A stretch of DNA of 64,000 nucleotides from Dorea_D hominis (GTDB lineage Bacteria > Bacillota > Clostridia > Lachnospirales > Lachnospiraceae): contig NZ_JACOOY010000006.1 in the NCBI RefSeq assembly GCF_014287705.1, forward strand, positions 124,001 through 188,000, written 5' to 3'. The position numbers were made by a program, and so were the translations under genes. Shown here piece after piece: positions 8,130 through 15,427 of the stretch. The notes below the pieces were generated by a model. The model did no database searches. It was not told the DNA's origin and was given only the letters and a program-made list of their open reading frames with translations. The stretch's first letter is position 1; each line of letters opens with the position of its first letter.

Positions 8130-8828
8130 ATGAGCCGGTTATATATGATGGCTGCGATCACAAGCCGCAGCGCAAGAAAAAAGTTTCGTGAATTTTATAA
8201 GACACACGAACAGCAGGTATTTTTTGAAATACTGGGAAAAGGGACAGCGAACAGTGAGGTGCTGAATTATTTTGGATTAGAAGAAACAGAAAAGATTCTT
8301 TTTCTCTCCATCGTGACCGGAGATACATGGAAACGACTGAAACGCGGACTGATCATTGATATGAAAATTGATGTTCCGGGAACGGGGATTGCTTTTGCAG
8401 TGCCGCTTGCGAGCATAGGCGGCAAAAAGACACTGCAATATCTGATACAGGAACAGCCATTTGAAAAAGAGGAGGAAACAGCATTGAAGGAGACAGATTA
8501 TGAACTGATGATTGCCATTGCCAATCAGGGATATATCGATACGGTTATGGAAGCCGCAAGAGAAGCAAATGCGGGAGGCGGTACAGTTGTCCATGCGAAA
8601 GGAACCGGAACAGAGCTCGCCAGAAAATATCTTGGTGTTTCCCTCGTGGAAGAGAAGGAAATGATCTTCATTGTTACTCGCTCCTCACAGAAAGCACAGA
8701 TTATGAAAGCAATCATGGAGAAAACCGGATTGAAGAGTAAGGAGAAGGCAATCGTATTTTCACTGCCTGTTTCGAGTGTGGTCGGACTTCGCATGACAGA
8801 GGAAGATATTAAGGATGATCTGCTGTAA
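8130..8828 (+). CDS. P-II-like regulatory protein, two tandem domains
   Basis: 232 aa. I chose the ATG at 8130 because AAAGGCGG precedes it by seven bases. The sequence looks like two copies of a P-II/GlnB-like fold: an N-terminal half (about 1-110) and a C-terminal half starting at YELMIAIANQGYIDTVMEAA (near residue 127), with AREANAGGGTVVHAKGTG resembling the region before the T-loop of P-II proteins. Such proteins bind nucleotides and regulate a partner transporter; the gene directly follows the DUF1538 membrane protein (115 bp gap), so the two probably form a transporter-regulator pair. The ligand is unknown. It is not a canonical GlnB, which would be about 112 aa. Confidence 0.82.
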   Translation: MSRLYMMAAITSRSARKKFREFYKTHEQQVFFEILGKGTANSEVLNYFGLEETEKILFLSIVTGDTWKRLKRGLIIDMKIDVPGTGIAFAVPLASIGGKKTLQYLIQEQPFEKEEETALKETDYELMIAIANQGYIDTVMEAAREANAGGGTVVHAKGTGTELARKYLGVSLVEEKEMIFIVTRSSQKAQIMKAIMEKTGLKSKEKAIVFSLPVSSVVGLRMTEEDIKDDLL

Positions 8829-8941
8829 GGCATATTATTATCAAATACCAGAAACGAAAGCTTGCGAAACCTTTCATTCACTGTAAGTGTTATTTGGAAG
8901 CCACAGATGCTATGATTACATCAATGAAAGGAGAGCAGAGA

Positions 8942-9712
8942 ATGAGTATTTTAAAAATTGAATCTTTATGTAAATATTATGGAAACAAGAAAAATGAGAC
9001 AAAGGCACTGGATGGAATCAGCCTGGAAGTACAGACAGGGGAATTTTTAGGAATCATGGGAAGCAGCGGATCCGGAAAATCCACACTTCTTAACTGCGTG
9101 GCAAGTGTGATTCGTCCGACAGGAGGACAGATTCTTGTAAATGGAACCGATATCCGTTCGCTGAAAGGCGCAGAACTTTCCGATTACAGAGGACGCCAGA
9201 TCGGTTACCTTTTCCAAAACTTTGAACTTTTAGAGAACCTTACCGGAAGAGAAAATATTCTTCTTCCGCTGGCTCTTCATAAATATGAAGAGAAAAAAGG
9301 GGAACAGAAGTTAAAAGAACTGGCAGAATATCTTGAGATACAGGATGTACTGGACAAATTTCCGACACAGATGTCCGGCGGGCAAAAACAGCGTATAGCA
9401 GCAGCCAGAGCATTGGTCATGGATCCACACCTGATTCTGGCAGATGAACCGACTGGGGCACTGGATTCGCGTAATGCAAAAGCATTGATGGAGAAACTCT
9501 TCGGTTTAAATCGCAACAAAAAAGCAACAATCATGATGGTGACACATGATGCAAATGCAGCAAGTTATTGCGGACGGATTTTATTTATCCAGGATGGAGT
9601 ACTCTTCCATGAGCTGCGCAGAGATTTCGCAGAAGAATCCCAGCAGGAGTTTTACGAGCGCATTTTGAAAGTGTTGGCGCAGTTGGGAGGAGGCAGTGCA
9701 AATGTTCTTTAA
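8942..9712 (+). CDS. ABC transporter ATPase, BceA type
   Basis: 256 aa; the ATG at 8942 is preceded by AAAGGAGAG. Walker A is GSSGSGKST (residues 40-48), the Q-loop YLFQNFELL follows, the ABC signature is MSGGQKQR, and Walker B is LILADEPTGALD. The sequence is of the MacB/LolD/BceA class that energises FtsX-type permeases. The next gene (overlap 11 bp) encodes a BceB-type permease, and a response regulator and sensor kinase follow. This four-gene arrangement is the classic Firmicutes detoxification module for bacitracin-like or cationic peptide antibiotics. The exact drug cannot be told. Confidence 0.93.
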   Translation: MSILKIESLCKYYGNKKNETKALDGISLEVQTGEFLGIMGSSGSGKSTLLNCVASVIRPTGGQILVNGTDIRSLKGAELSDYRGRQIGYLFQNFELLENLTGRENILLPLALHKYEEKKGEQKLKELAEYLEIQDVLDKFPTQMSGGQKQRIAAARALVMDPHLILADEPTGALDSRNAKALMEKLFGLNRNKKATIMMVTHDANAASYCGRILFIQDGVLFHELRRDFAEESQQEFYERILKVLAQLGGGSANVL

Positions 9713-11795
9713 ACTTGTCTCCAGAAACAGTAAGAGAAGCCGCAGGGAAAATGGATTGTTTCATGCTTCACTTCTCGTTGTCGTAATTGCATTTTATGTG
9801 ATTCTGGCACTGCCGAAGCAGGATGTGATCATTTTCCTGAAAGAGATGGAAAGTGATGCTATACAGAAAATCTTTCAAATGGTTCCGATACTGTTTGGCG
9901 CATCGTTATGCATTTTGTTCTTTCTCGTATATTTTGCAGGACGTTACCAGATGGAGCGGAGAAAACATGAATTTGGTGTGTACCGTATGATGGGCATGAG
10001 CCGGAGCCGGCTGTTTTTTATGTTGATGACAGAAGATATTAAGAGCAGTCTACTGATCCTTGTGGCAGGAATCCCGGTTGCAGTCTGCATTTCCGAGCTG
10101 GTCAGCCTGATCACAGCGAAGGTAGAGGGGCTTGGAATCCTCGGTCATCAGAGTACATTTTCATTCGCTGCAGTGATTGGAACCGCTGTCGGTTTCATAC
10201 TGGTAAAATTATTTGCGTGCCTGTTCTTAAGCGGCGCGGTAGTTAAGGACGAGATCGGCAATCTTATGAATCCGCAGGCAAAAGAGCAGGGAAAAACAAG
10301 ACCGAAGGTTCTGTATGTGCTTGCCTTTGCGACAGGATGCGTGTTATTGTTTGTGGCATTTTATGATGGAATCCGTGGACATATCTGGGATGACCTTCTT
10401 ATTCTTGCACGGACAGTAGTCTTTGGAATTGCCGGAGTATTTCTTGTATTCTATGGTTTCCGGCTGATACTGGAACAACTGGGCAGATGGGGCAGCCGAC
10501 ACGAGAGACTTGGAATGTTTACATTCCGCCAGCTGGAAGAAATGTTTATCCGCAAGAGCAGCGTCCCGGCGGTGAGCTGTATTCTGATCCTCGCAGCACT
10601 CTGCCTGTTCGGTGCAGGAATCGGGATTGCCAGAAGTTATACGGTACAGAGCGAGCGTGTCGTAGATTATACATTTGACGATGACAATGAGGACGTCAGT
10701 ACAACTATTGAAAAATTGCAGAAGTCCGGGCTTCGCTCAGATTTTGAAAAGCTGATCCAGATTAAAACCGGATATATAGAATCTTCGATCGAAAATCTGG
10801 ATAAGGAAGGTAAACCATCGAAAAAGAAGAACCGGGTAGTTGGCTTTAACGCAGATGAACTCGTAGACAAGTTGAAAAAAGATGGAAAGACACCGAATGA
10901 AAATGTATTTGCAATGGAGATAGAACGGGAAGATACACCGCATATTATTGCATTATCCGGGTATAATGAGCTGTTAAAACAGGCAGGAGAAAAGCCTCTT
11001 GCATTGAAAGATCACCAGGCAGCAGTTTACCTTGGATCGGCACTTTATTCCGATGAGTTTAAAGAAATAATGAGTAAAGCCTTACAGGGAAATATACATG
11101 TTACAATGGACGGAAAGACATGGAGCCTTGGGGAAAAGGTTATGAATAAAGAAATCGTTGCCGACCGCGCGATTACACTTGGATTTGCGCTGATCGTACC
11201 GGACAAGGCTTATGAACAGATGACAGCCGGAAATGGCACCACATATCTGGATGGCGTGCTAAAACCATCAAAAACGGAGAAACAGGGACTGATCCGTGTA
11301 TATCAGGAAATGAACCAGAAACTTGACAAAGTCGGAATTTCGTATGACTGTTTTCTGCAGAGCCTTGGACGACGTATGTTCTACGGTGTATGTGCAAGTT
11401 ATATTACAATCTATCTGGCAGTGATTTTCCTGATTATTGGAAATACGGTAATCAGTGTACAGTTCCTGACAAATCAGCAGAAAATTGGCAGACGGTATCA
11501 GACTCTGATACGGCTCGGAGCAACCCCCAATGCGCTCTGCCGTTCCGCAAAAAAGCAGATTAACTGGTATTTTGGCATTCCGGTATTCTTAGGAGCAGCC
11601 GGAAGTATTCCGGCGATGGCAAGCTTATTTTCCCTGTTTGTGGAAACAGGAGAAGGTACACAGAAAGTACTGCTCTTAAGTGCAAGCGGGATGATCTTGT
11701 TGCTTCTGATCGTAGAATTGATCTATATTCTGGAAGTCAAGAAACTCAGCGACCGATATCTGTTGTATCTGATGGTGCCGGAAAGAGAAGAATAA
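9702..11795 (+). CDS. FtsX-like permease, BceB type
   Basis: 697 aa from the ATG at 9702, which has GGGAGGAGG nine bases upstream; a GTG six bases earlier is less well placed. BceB proteins have ten membrane segments with a large extracytoplasmic domain between TM7 and TM8. Here hydrophobic segments occupy about residues 20-310, a long soluble stretch about 320-560 follows (rich in charged residues, including KPSKKKNRVVGFNAD), and three or four hydrophobic segments close the protein. It works with the preceding ATPase to remove a peptide antibiotic from its lipid II-cycle target and usually forms a sensory complex with the BceS kinase encoded downstream. Confidence 0.92.
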   Translation: MFFKLVSRNSKRSRRENGLFHASLLVVVIAFYVILALPKQDVIIFLKEMESDAIQKIFQMVPILFGASLCILFFLVYFAGRYQMERRKHEFGVYRMMGMSRSRLFFMLMTEDIKSSLLILVAGIPVAVCISELVSLITAKVEGLGILGHQSTFSFAAVIGTAVGFILVKLFACLFLSGAVVKDEIGNLMNPQAKEQGKTRPKVLYVLAFATGCVLLFVAFYDGIRGHIWDDLLILARTVVFGIAGVFLVFYGFRLILEQLGRWGSRHERLGMFTFRQLEEMFIRKSSVPAVSCILILAALCLFGAGIGIARSYTVQSERVVDYTFDDDNEDVSTTIEKLQKSGLRSDFEKLIQIKTGYIESSIENLDKEGKPSKKKNRVVGFNADELVDKLKKDGKTPNENVFAMEIEREDTPHIIALSGYNELLKQAGEKPLALKDHQAAVYLGSALYSDEFKEIMSKALQGNIHVTMDGKTWSLGEKVMNKEIVADRAITLGFALIVPDKAYEQMTAGNGTTYLDGVLKPSKTEKQGLIRVYQEMNQKLDKVGISYDCFLQSLGRRMFYGVCASYITIYLAVIFLIIGNTVISVQFLTNQQKIGRRYQTLIRLGATPNALCRSAKKQINWYFGIPVFLGAAGSIPAMASLFSLFVETGEGTQKVLLLSASGMILLLLIVELIYILEVKKLSDRYLLYLMVPEREE

Positions 11796-11811
11796 AAGAA
11801 AGTATGATTTT

Positions 11812-12480
11812 ATGAAACGAATAGGAATTGTGGAAGACGAAGTCTTCATACGTGAAGAATTAGGAGAAATACTGGAAAAGGCCGGATATGAAGTCGTGGC
11901 GGTAGAAGATTTTGAAAAGGTGGAAGAGGAGCTTTCTAAGGCTCCTCTTGATCTCGTTCTGCTTGACCTTAATCTGCCGGGGAAGAGCGGATTCCAGATC
12001 TGTCGGGAGTTGAAGCATAAAGGAACGACGCCGGTCTGTGTACTGACATCGAGAGACCAGATGGCAGATGAACTGCGTGCGCTGGAACTGGGTGCGGATG
12101 AATATCTGACAAAGCCATGCCGGAAAGAAAGACTTCTGGCGAGGGTGTCCAATGTGTTAAAAAGATATGAAGGCCGCAAGCATTTGCTGGAAGGGAAAAA
12201 ATTTTTGCTGGATCAGCAGACATATACACTTTATATCCATGATGAATCGATTGTCCTGCCAAAGAATCAGGGAAAATTACTGGAAGTATTTCTTAAGAAG
12301 CGTGGGCAGATCGTGACAAAAGAAGAACTGTCGATTGCACTTTGGGATACAATAGATTTTATCGATGAAAATGCATTGCAGGTAAATCTGACGAGATTAA
12401 AGAAAACCATGCAGAAACTTCATATGGAAGAAGAGATTGAAACCATCCGGGGAACAGGCTATCGTTTGGAAATTCGGTGA
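11812..12480 (+). CDS. OmpR-family response regulator, BceR type
   Basis: 222 aa. The receiver domain has acidic residues E8-D9, phospho-acceptor D52 (LLDLNLPG), a T/S in VLTSRDQ and K in YLTKPC. The C-terminal winged helix covers about residues 125-220, with the RGTGYRLE terminus of the OmpR/PhoB family. It starts 16 bp after the BceB-type permease and is followed 67 bp later by its cognate kinase. By analogy with BceR it should activate the transporter genes; I did not find a convincing operator upstream of 8942. Confidence 0.92.
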   Translation: MKRIGIVEDEVFIREELGEILEKAGYEVVAVEDFEKVEEELSKAPLDLVLLDLNLPGKSGFQICRELKHKGTTPVCVLTSRDQMADELRALELGADEYLTKPCRKERLLARVSNVLKRYEGRKHLLEGKKFLLDQQTYTLYIHDESIVLPKNQGKLLEVFLKKRGQIVTKEELSIALWDTIDFIDENALQVNLTRLKKTMQKLHMEEEIETIRGTGYRLEIR

Positions 12481-12547
12481 TAAAAGGCAGATGTCAGGCA
12501 ACTCATTAAAAGAAAAGTAAAAAAATGATGTAAGGAGAACGTACAGG

Positions 12548-13618
12548 ATGAAGAACTACGGAAAGAGAATAGCAGAATATATGCCCTGGCTTTTGTTGAC
12601 AGGGTGTGTGGAAGGTATCTGTATTTTATTTCTTGCGCTTGCAGATGTCCAGGTGTTACAAGTGCTTGCAGGAGTTCTCACATTGATGACCGTATTAATG
12701 TATGCCGGGGTCTGCATTTATATCGTAAAGAAAGAACAGAAAAAAGAAGAGGCATTTGCTCTATTTTTAAAGGAACCAGAGGAAAAGACTGCAGAACAGT
12801 TATTGCTATACTGCGGGAAAGCAGAGAAAGAACGGATGCAGAATCTCCTCGACTATCTGCAAATACAACGAAAAGAAAAAGAAAATCTGTTGAAAAAGAC
12901 AGAAGATTATGAAGAGTATATTGAAGGGTGGTCACATGAGGTAAAAACGCCGTTATCTTTGCTTGCATTTATACTGGGAAATCATAAAGAAGAATTTTCA
13001 GAGCCGGTCGGATATAAGCTGGAATATATTCAGACACGTATGCAGGAATCGATCGATCAGATGTTATTTTATGCAAGGTTAAAGGGTGGTCACAAAGATT
13101 ATCTGTTTGAAATGCTGAATCTTAAAGAATCACTGGGGAAAGTCCTGGAAGATTACGGTCCGCTTCTGGAGGAGAAGAAATTTCACGTGGATATCCAGAT
13201 GGAGCCGGAAGGGATTCAAATCTACAGTGACCGGAGAGGGCTTGAATTTATGCTGGGACAGTTTATCAGCAATGCGGTCAAATATTGTGATAAAGAGCCG
13301 GAAATCCGTATCCATGTGGAAAAAAGAGAAGAAAACAGGAAGAAAATGTGGATACTTTATATAGAAGATAACGGTTGTGGCGTAAAAGCCTGCGATCTCC
13401 CGTATATTTTTGATAAAGGCTTCACCGGCAGTGATATCAATGTCAACAAGAAACCAACCGGCATGGGGCTTTATCTTGCAAGAGAGATGGCGACAGATCT
13501 GGGATTGAAATTATATGCTGTATCGGAATATAGGGAAGGTTTGACTATGAAAGTTCAGATCCCAATTGTGGATCGTCCATGTGTTCCAGGTTCAGACTGC
13601 GGGGTTCTACCGGGGTAG
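12548..13618 (+). CDS. sensor histidine kinase, BceS type (intramembrane-sensing), with altered C-terminus
   Basis: 356 aa. Two membrane helices (about residues 13-33 and 37-60) have almost no extracytoplasmic loop, the layout of intramembrane-sensing BceS kinases that read the state of the BceAB transporter. The phospho-acceptor is H130 in WSHEVKTPL; the N box (QFISNAVKY), G1 (DNGCGV) and G2 (PTGMGLYLA) boxes follow. The catalytic part is intact. The last roughly 20 residues (after MKVQIP) are encoded antisense to an Lrp-like gene remnant (13545-13736), so the natural end appears to have been replaced when a neighbouring deletion occurred. No terminator is visible immediately after it. Confidence 0.9.
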   Translation: MKNYGKRIAEYMPWLLLTGCVEGICILFLALADVQVLQVLAGVLTLMTVLMYAGVCIYIVKKEQKKEEAFALFLKEPEEKTAEQLLLYCGKAEKERMQNLLDYLQIQRKEKENLLKKTEDYEEYIEGWSHEVKTPLSLLAFILGNHKEEFSEPVGYKLEYIQTRMQESIDQMLFYARLKGGHKDYLFEMLNLKESLGKVLEDYGPLLEEKKFHVDIQMEPEGIQIYSDRRGLEFMLGQFISNAVKYCDKEPEIRIHVEKREENRKKMWILYIEDNGCGVKACDLPYIFDKGFTGSDINVNKKPTGMGLYLAREMATDLGLKLYAVSEYREGLTMKVQIPIVDRPCVPGSDCGVLPG

Positions 13619-13736
13619 AGAAAACAATCTGAGTTTGTGTTTTCCCAAACTTTTGCAGATGTCCAATGAATTGATCCAATTCAATTGTGCTTGGAAATGC
13701 AACTTTAATGAGCATGGAGTAGTTACCGGTAATATT
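13545..13736 (-). pseudogene. C-terminal remnant of an Lrp/AsnC-family regulator
   Basis: Translating the minus strand from 13736 gives about 63 residues beginning NITGNYSMLIKVAFPS and continuing through IELDQFIGHLQKFGKTQTQ and VFSTPVEPR, which is the C-terminal half of the ligand-binding domain of an Lrp/AsnC regulator. There is no start codon and no helix-turn-helix. The frame runs on to a TAG at 13545-13547, inside the 3' end of the BceS-type kinase gene. The remnant abuts, head to head, a fragment of aspartate ammonia-lyase at 13738, as expected if one deletion removed the 5' halves of a divergent regulator-enzyme pair. Confidence 0.8.
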
Positions 13737-13737
13737 T

Positions 13738-13860
13738 TATAATTTATTTGAATCTGTTGAGACACTTGGACAGGCAGCAGAAACGTTAGTAGATAATTGT
13801 ATAGCAGGAATTACGGCAGATGAAGCAAGATGCCGCAAACTGGTAGAATTCAATAATAGC
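13738..13860 (+). pseudogene. remnant of aspartate ammonia-lyase (aspA)
   Basis: Frame 1 from 13741 reads NLFESVETLGQAAETL then VDNCIAGITADEARCRKLVE, which aligns well with the segment following NVMEPV in bacterial aspartate ammonia-lyases, about 60-100 residues from their C-terminus. The fragment has no start and lacks the catalytic loop region. It is cut off at 13858 by the boundary of the structured small-RNA element, so the expected continuation (GIVTA-type sequence) is missing. Fumarase class II is a relative, but the wording GITA-x-E-x-RC favours AspA. Confidence 0.75.
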
Positions 13861-13999
13861 GAAAACCCGTTAGCATTGTGCTAACGGGTTTTCGTTGTTT
13901 TTATAGTTATCTAAAGGAATGAGAGTAAAGTGTGCATTGAACTTGTGTCAATGCTTAACTTTATGAGGGGGGAGATAGATAAGTGTTTCTCATCTATCT
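13861..13999 (-). ncRNA. candidate small RNA, copy 2 of a two-copy structured family
   Basis: Minus-strand RNA of about 139 nt, homologous over its whole length to copy 1 at 6203-6337. The -10 box is TATAAT at 14007-14012. Hairpins on the minus strand: GATAGATGAG/CTTATCTATC (the eighth pair is G-U here but an A-C mismatch on the plus strand), unpaired CCCCCCTCAT, a TAAAGT/ACTTTA stem enclosing GCATTGA/TCAATGC (different sequence from copy 1, still paired), unpaired CATTCCTTTAG, and a perfect terminator stem CCCGTTAGCA/TGCTAACGGG with TTTT. The element truncates the aspA remnant on one side and faces the terminator of the Spo0A-like gene on the other. Confidence 0.6.
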
Positions 14000-14054
14000 G
14001 TCTCTTATTATATTAGATAAATATGTCCAAAATATGTTAAAACTATAAAAGAAA

Positions 14055-14083
14055 TCGAAAAAATCTTAAGACGACCTTAAGAT
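14055..14083 (-). terminator. terminator of the Spo0A-domain gene
   Basis: On the minus strand, 15 bases after the stop codon, the perfect inverted repeat ATCTTAAG-GTCGT-CTTAAGAT is followed by TTTTTT. It isolates the gene from the small-RNA element behind it. Confidence 0.8.
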
Positions 14084-14097
14084 GATGGGAAGAAAAC

Positions 14098-14448
14098 CTA
14101 AAGACAGGCCTCTGTACGCAACTGATTGTTAAGGTAATTGGCTAGTATATCGAAAAATTCTCCCGCGGTTGGACGGGCATGCAGTGGATACATGGCAATT
14201 TCCTGAAGAAGGGGACGGTTCCCGCGTTCCCAGCAAATGCGGATCACTGTGCGTATGTCACGTTCTACGCTGCTTCCGGTTGTGAAGTAAGCTTCTGCAA
14301 TACGGGTATATAATAATTTACCTACTGATAGCAGGTAATCTTCATTGTCCATGCAAAGGGATACGCCATAGACAAGATAATGATATCCACGGTAAGTGGC
14401 TCCAATGCCAAGTGAGCGGATAAGCTGTTCAATTTCGTGTTTTCTCAT
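14098..14448 (-). CDS. stand-alone Spo0A C-terminal DNA-binding domain protein
   Basis: 116 aa. The whole protein corresponds to the Spo0A effector domain: IEQLIRSLGIGATYRGYHYL at the N-terminus and SSVERDIRTVIRICWERGN, the recognition-helix region, around residues 59-77. There is no receiver domain, so it cannot be phosphorylated like Spo0A; true Spo0A is about 260 aa. The ATG is preceded by CGAGGT. It is divergent from a two-component system 241 bp away. It could bind a 0A-box-like sequence constitutively or compete with Spo0A; this is inference. Such orphan domains are annotated in several Lachnospiraceae, with unknown function. Confidence 0.88.
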   Translation of the reverse strand: MRKHEIEQLIRSLGIGATYRGYHYLVYGVSLCMDNEDYLLSVGKLLYTRIAEAYFTTGSSVERDIRTVIRICWERGNRPLLQEIAMYPLHARPTAGEFFDILANYLNNQLRTEACL

Positions 14449-14689
14449 AAATTACCTCGCACTTCTTCCGAGATTAAAACCGCCTGCAAAAGTAAAAAAG
14501 TGATGACTATTATTCGACTATTATAATAGAAAATCGGTACTTTTCTTAATAATACTACAAAATAAGGAAAACTGCGACAGACATCGACACACATTTTTTG
14601 GCTCTTTTCATAATTTCTTAAGGAAATTCCTTATTTGTCCTTAAATTTTTTCTGTTATTCTTGTATAGTAAGAGATGAGGTGAAGAAAA

Positions 14690-15394
14690 ATGGCGAAAAT
14701 ATTAGTATGTGATGATGATAAAGAAATCGTAGAAGCGATTGAGATCTATCTGAGTCAGGAAGGACATCAGATCCTGAGAGCATATGACGGTGAGGAAGCA
14801 CTTAAGATTCTGGAGACAGAAAAAGATGTGGAACTTCTGATCATAGATGTCATGATGCCAAAGTTGGACGGAATCCGTGCAACACTGAAAGTTCGGGAAG
14901 CGAATAATATTCCGATTATTATACTGTCAGCAAAATCGGAAGATGCGGATAAGATCCTGGGACTGAATGTCGGCGCGGATGATTACGTGACAAAACCGTT
15001 TAATCCGCTGGAGCTGATTGCAAGAGTCAAATCCCAGCTTCGCAGATATACACAGCTTGGAAGTACATCCGGTAAGGAGCGGGAAGAAGTCTATACGACC
15101 GGTGGACTGGTGATCAACGATGATCTGAAAGAAGTAACAGTTGATGGGGAACAAGTAAGACTGACACCGATTGAATATAATATTTTACTGTTTCTTGTAA
15201 AGAATCAGGGAAAAGTATTTTCCATTGACCAGATTTATGAAAATATCTGGAATGAAGATGCAATCGGTGTAGATAATACAGTTGCGGTACATATCCGGCA
15301 CATTCGTGAGAAGATAGAAATCAACCCGAAAGAACCAAGATATCTGAAGGTTGTATGGGGAGTCGGTTATAAGATTGAAAAGATTTGCCTATAA
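14690..15394 (+). CDS. OmpR-family response regulator (VanR/PhoB-like)
   Basis: 234 aa. Receiver with D8-D10, phospho-acceptor D53 (IIDVMMPKLDG), S81 (ILSAK) and K103 (YVTKPFNPLE); the C-terminal winged helix ends VVWGVGYKIEK. It starts with GAGG-GAAGAAAA upstream. The promoter zone (14620-14680) carries three CTTA-containing repeats about one helical turn apart (CTTAAGGAAA, CCTTATTTG, CCTTAAATTT) just before a TATAGT -10 box, a likely self-regulation site. The cognate kinase starts 33 bp after its stop. Signal and targets are unknown. Confidence 0.92.
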   Translation: MAKILVCDDDKEIVEAIEIYLSQEGHQILRAYDGEEALKILETEKDVELLIIDVMMPKLDGIRATLKVREANNIPIIILSAKSEDADKILGLNVGADDYVTKPFNPLELIARVKSQLRRYTQLGSTSGKEREEVYTTGGLVINDDLKEVTVDGEQVRLTPIEYNILLFLVKNQGKVFSIDQIYENIWNEDAIGVDNTVAVHIRHIREKIEINPKEPRYLKVVWGVGYKIEKICL

Positions 15395-15427
15395 GTAGCA
15401 GGGTATAAAAGATATAGGAGACGATGT

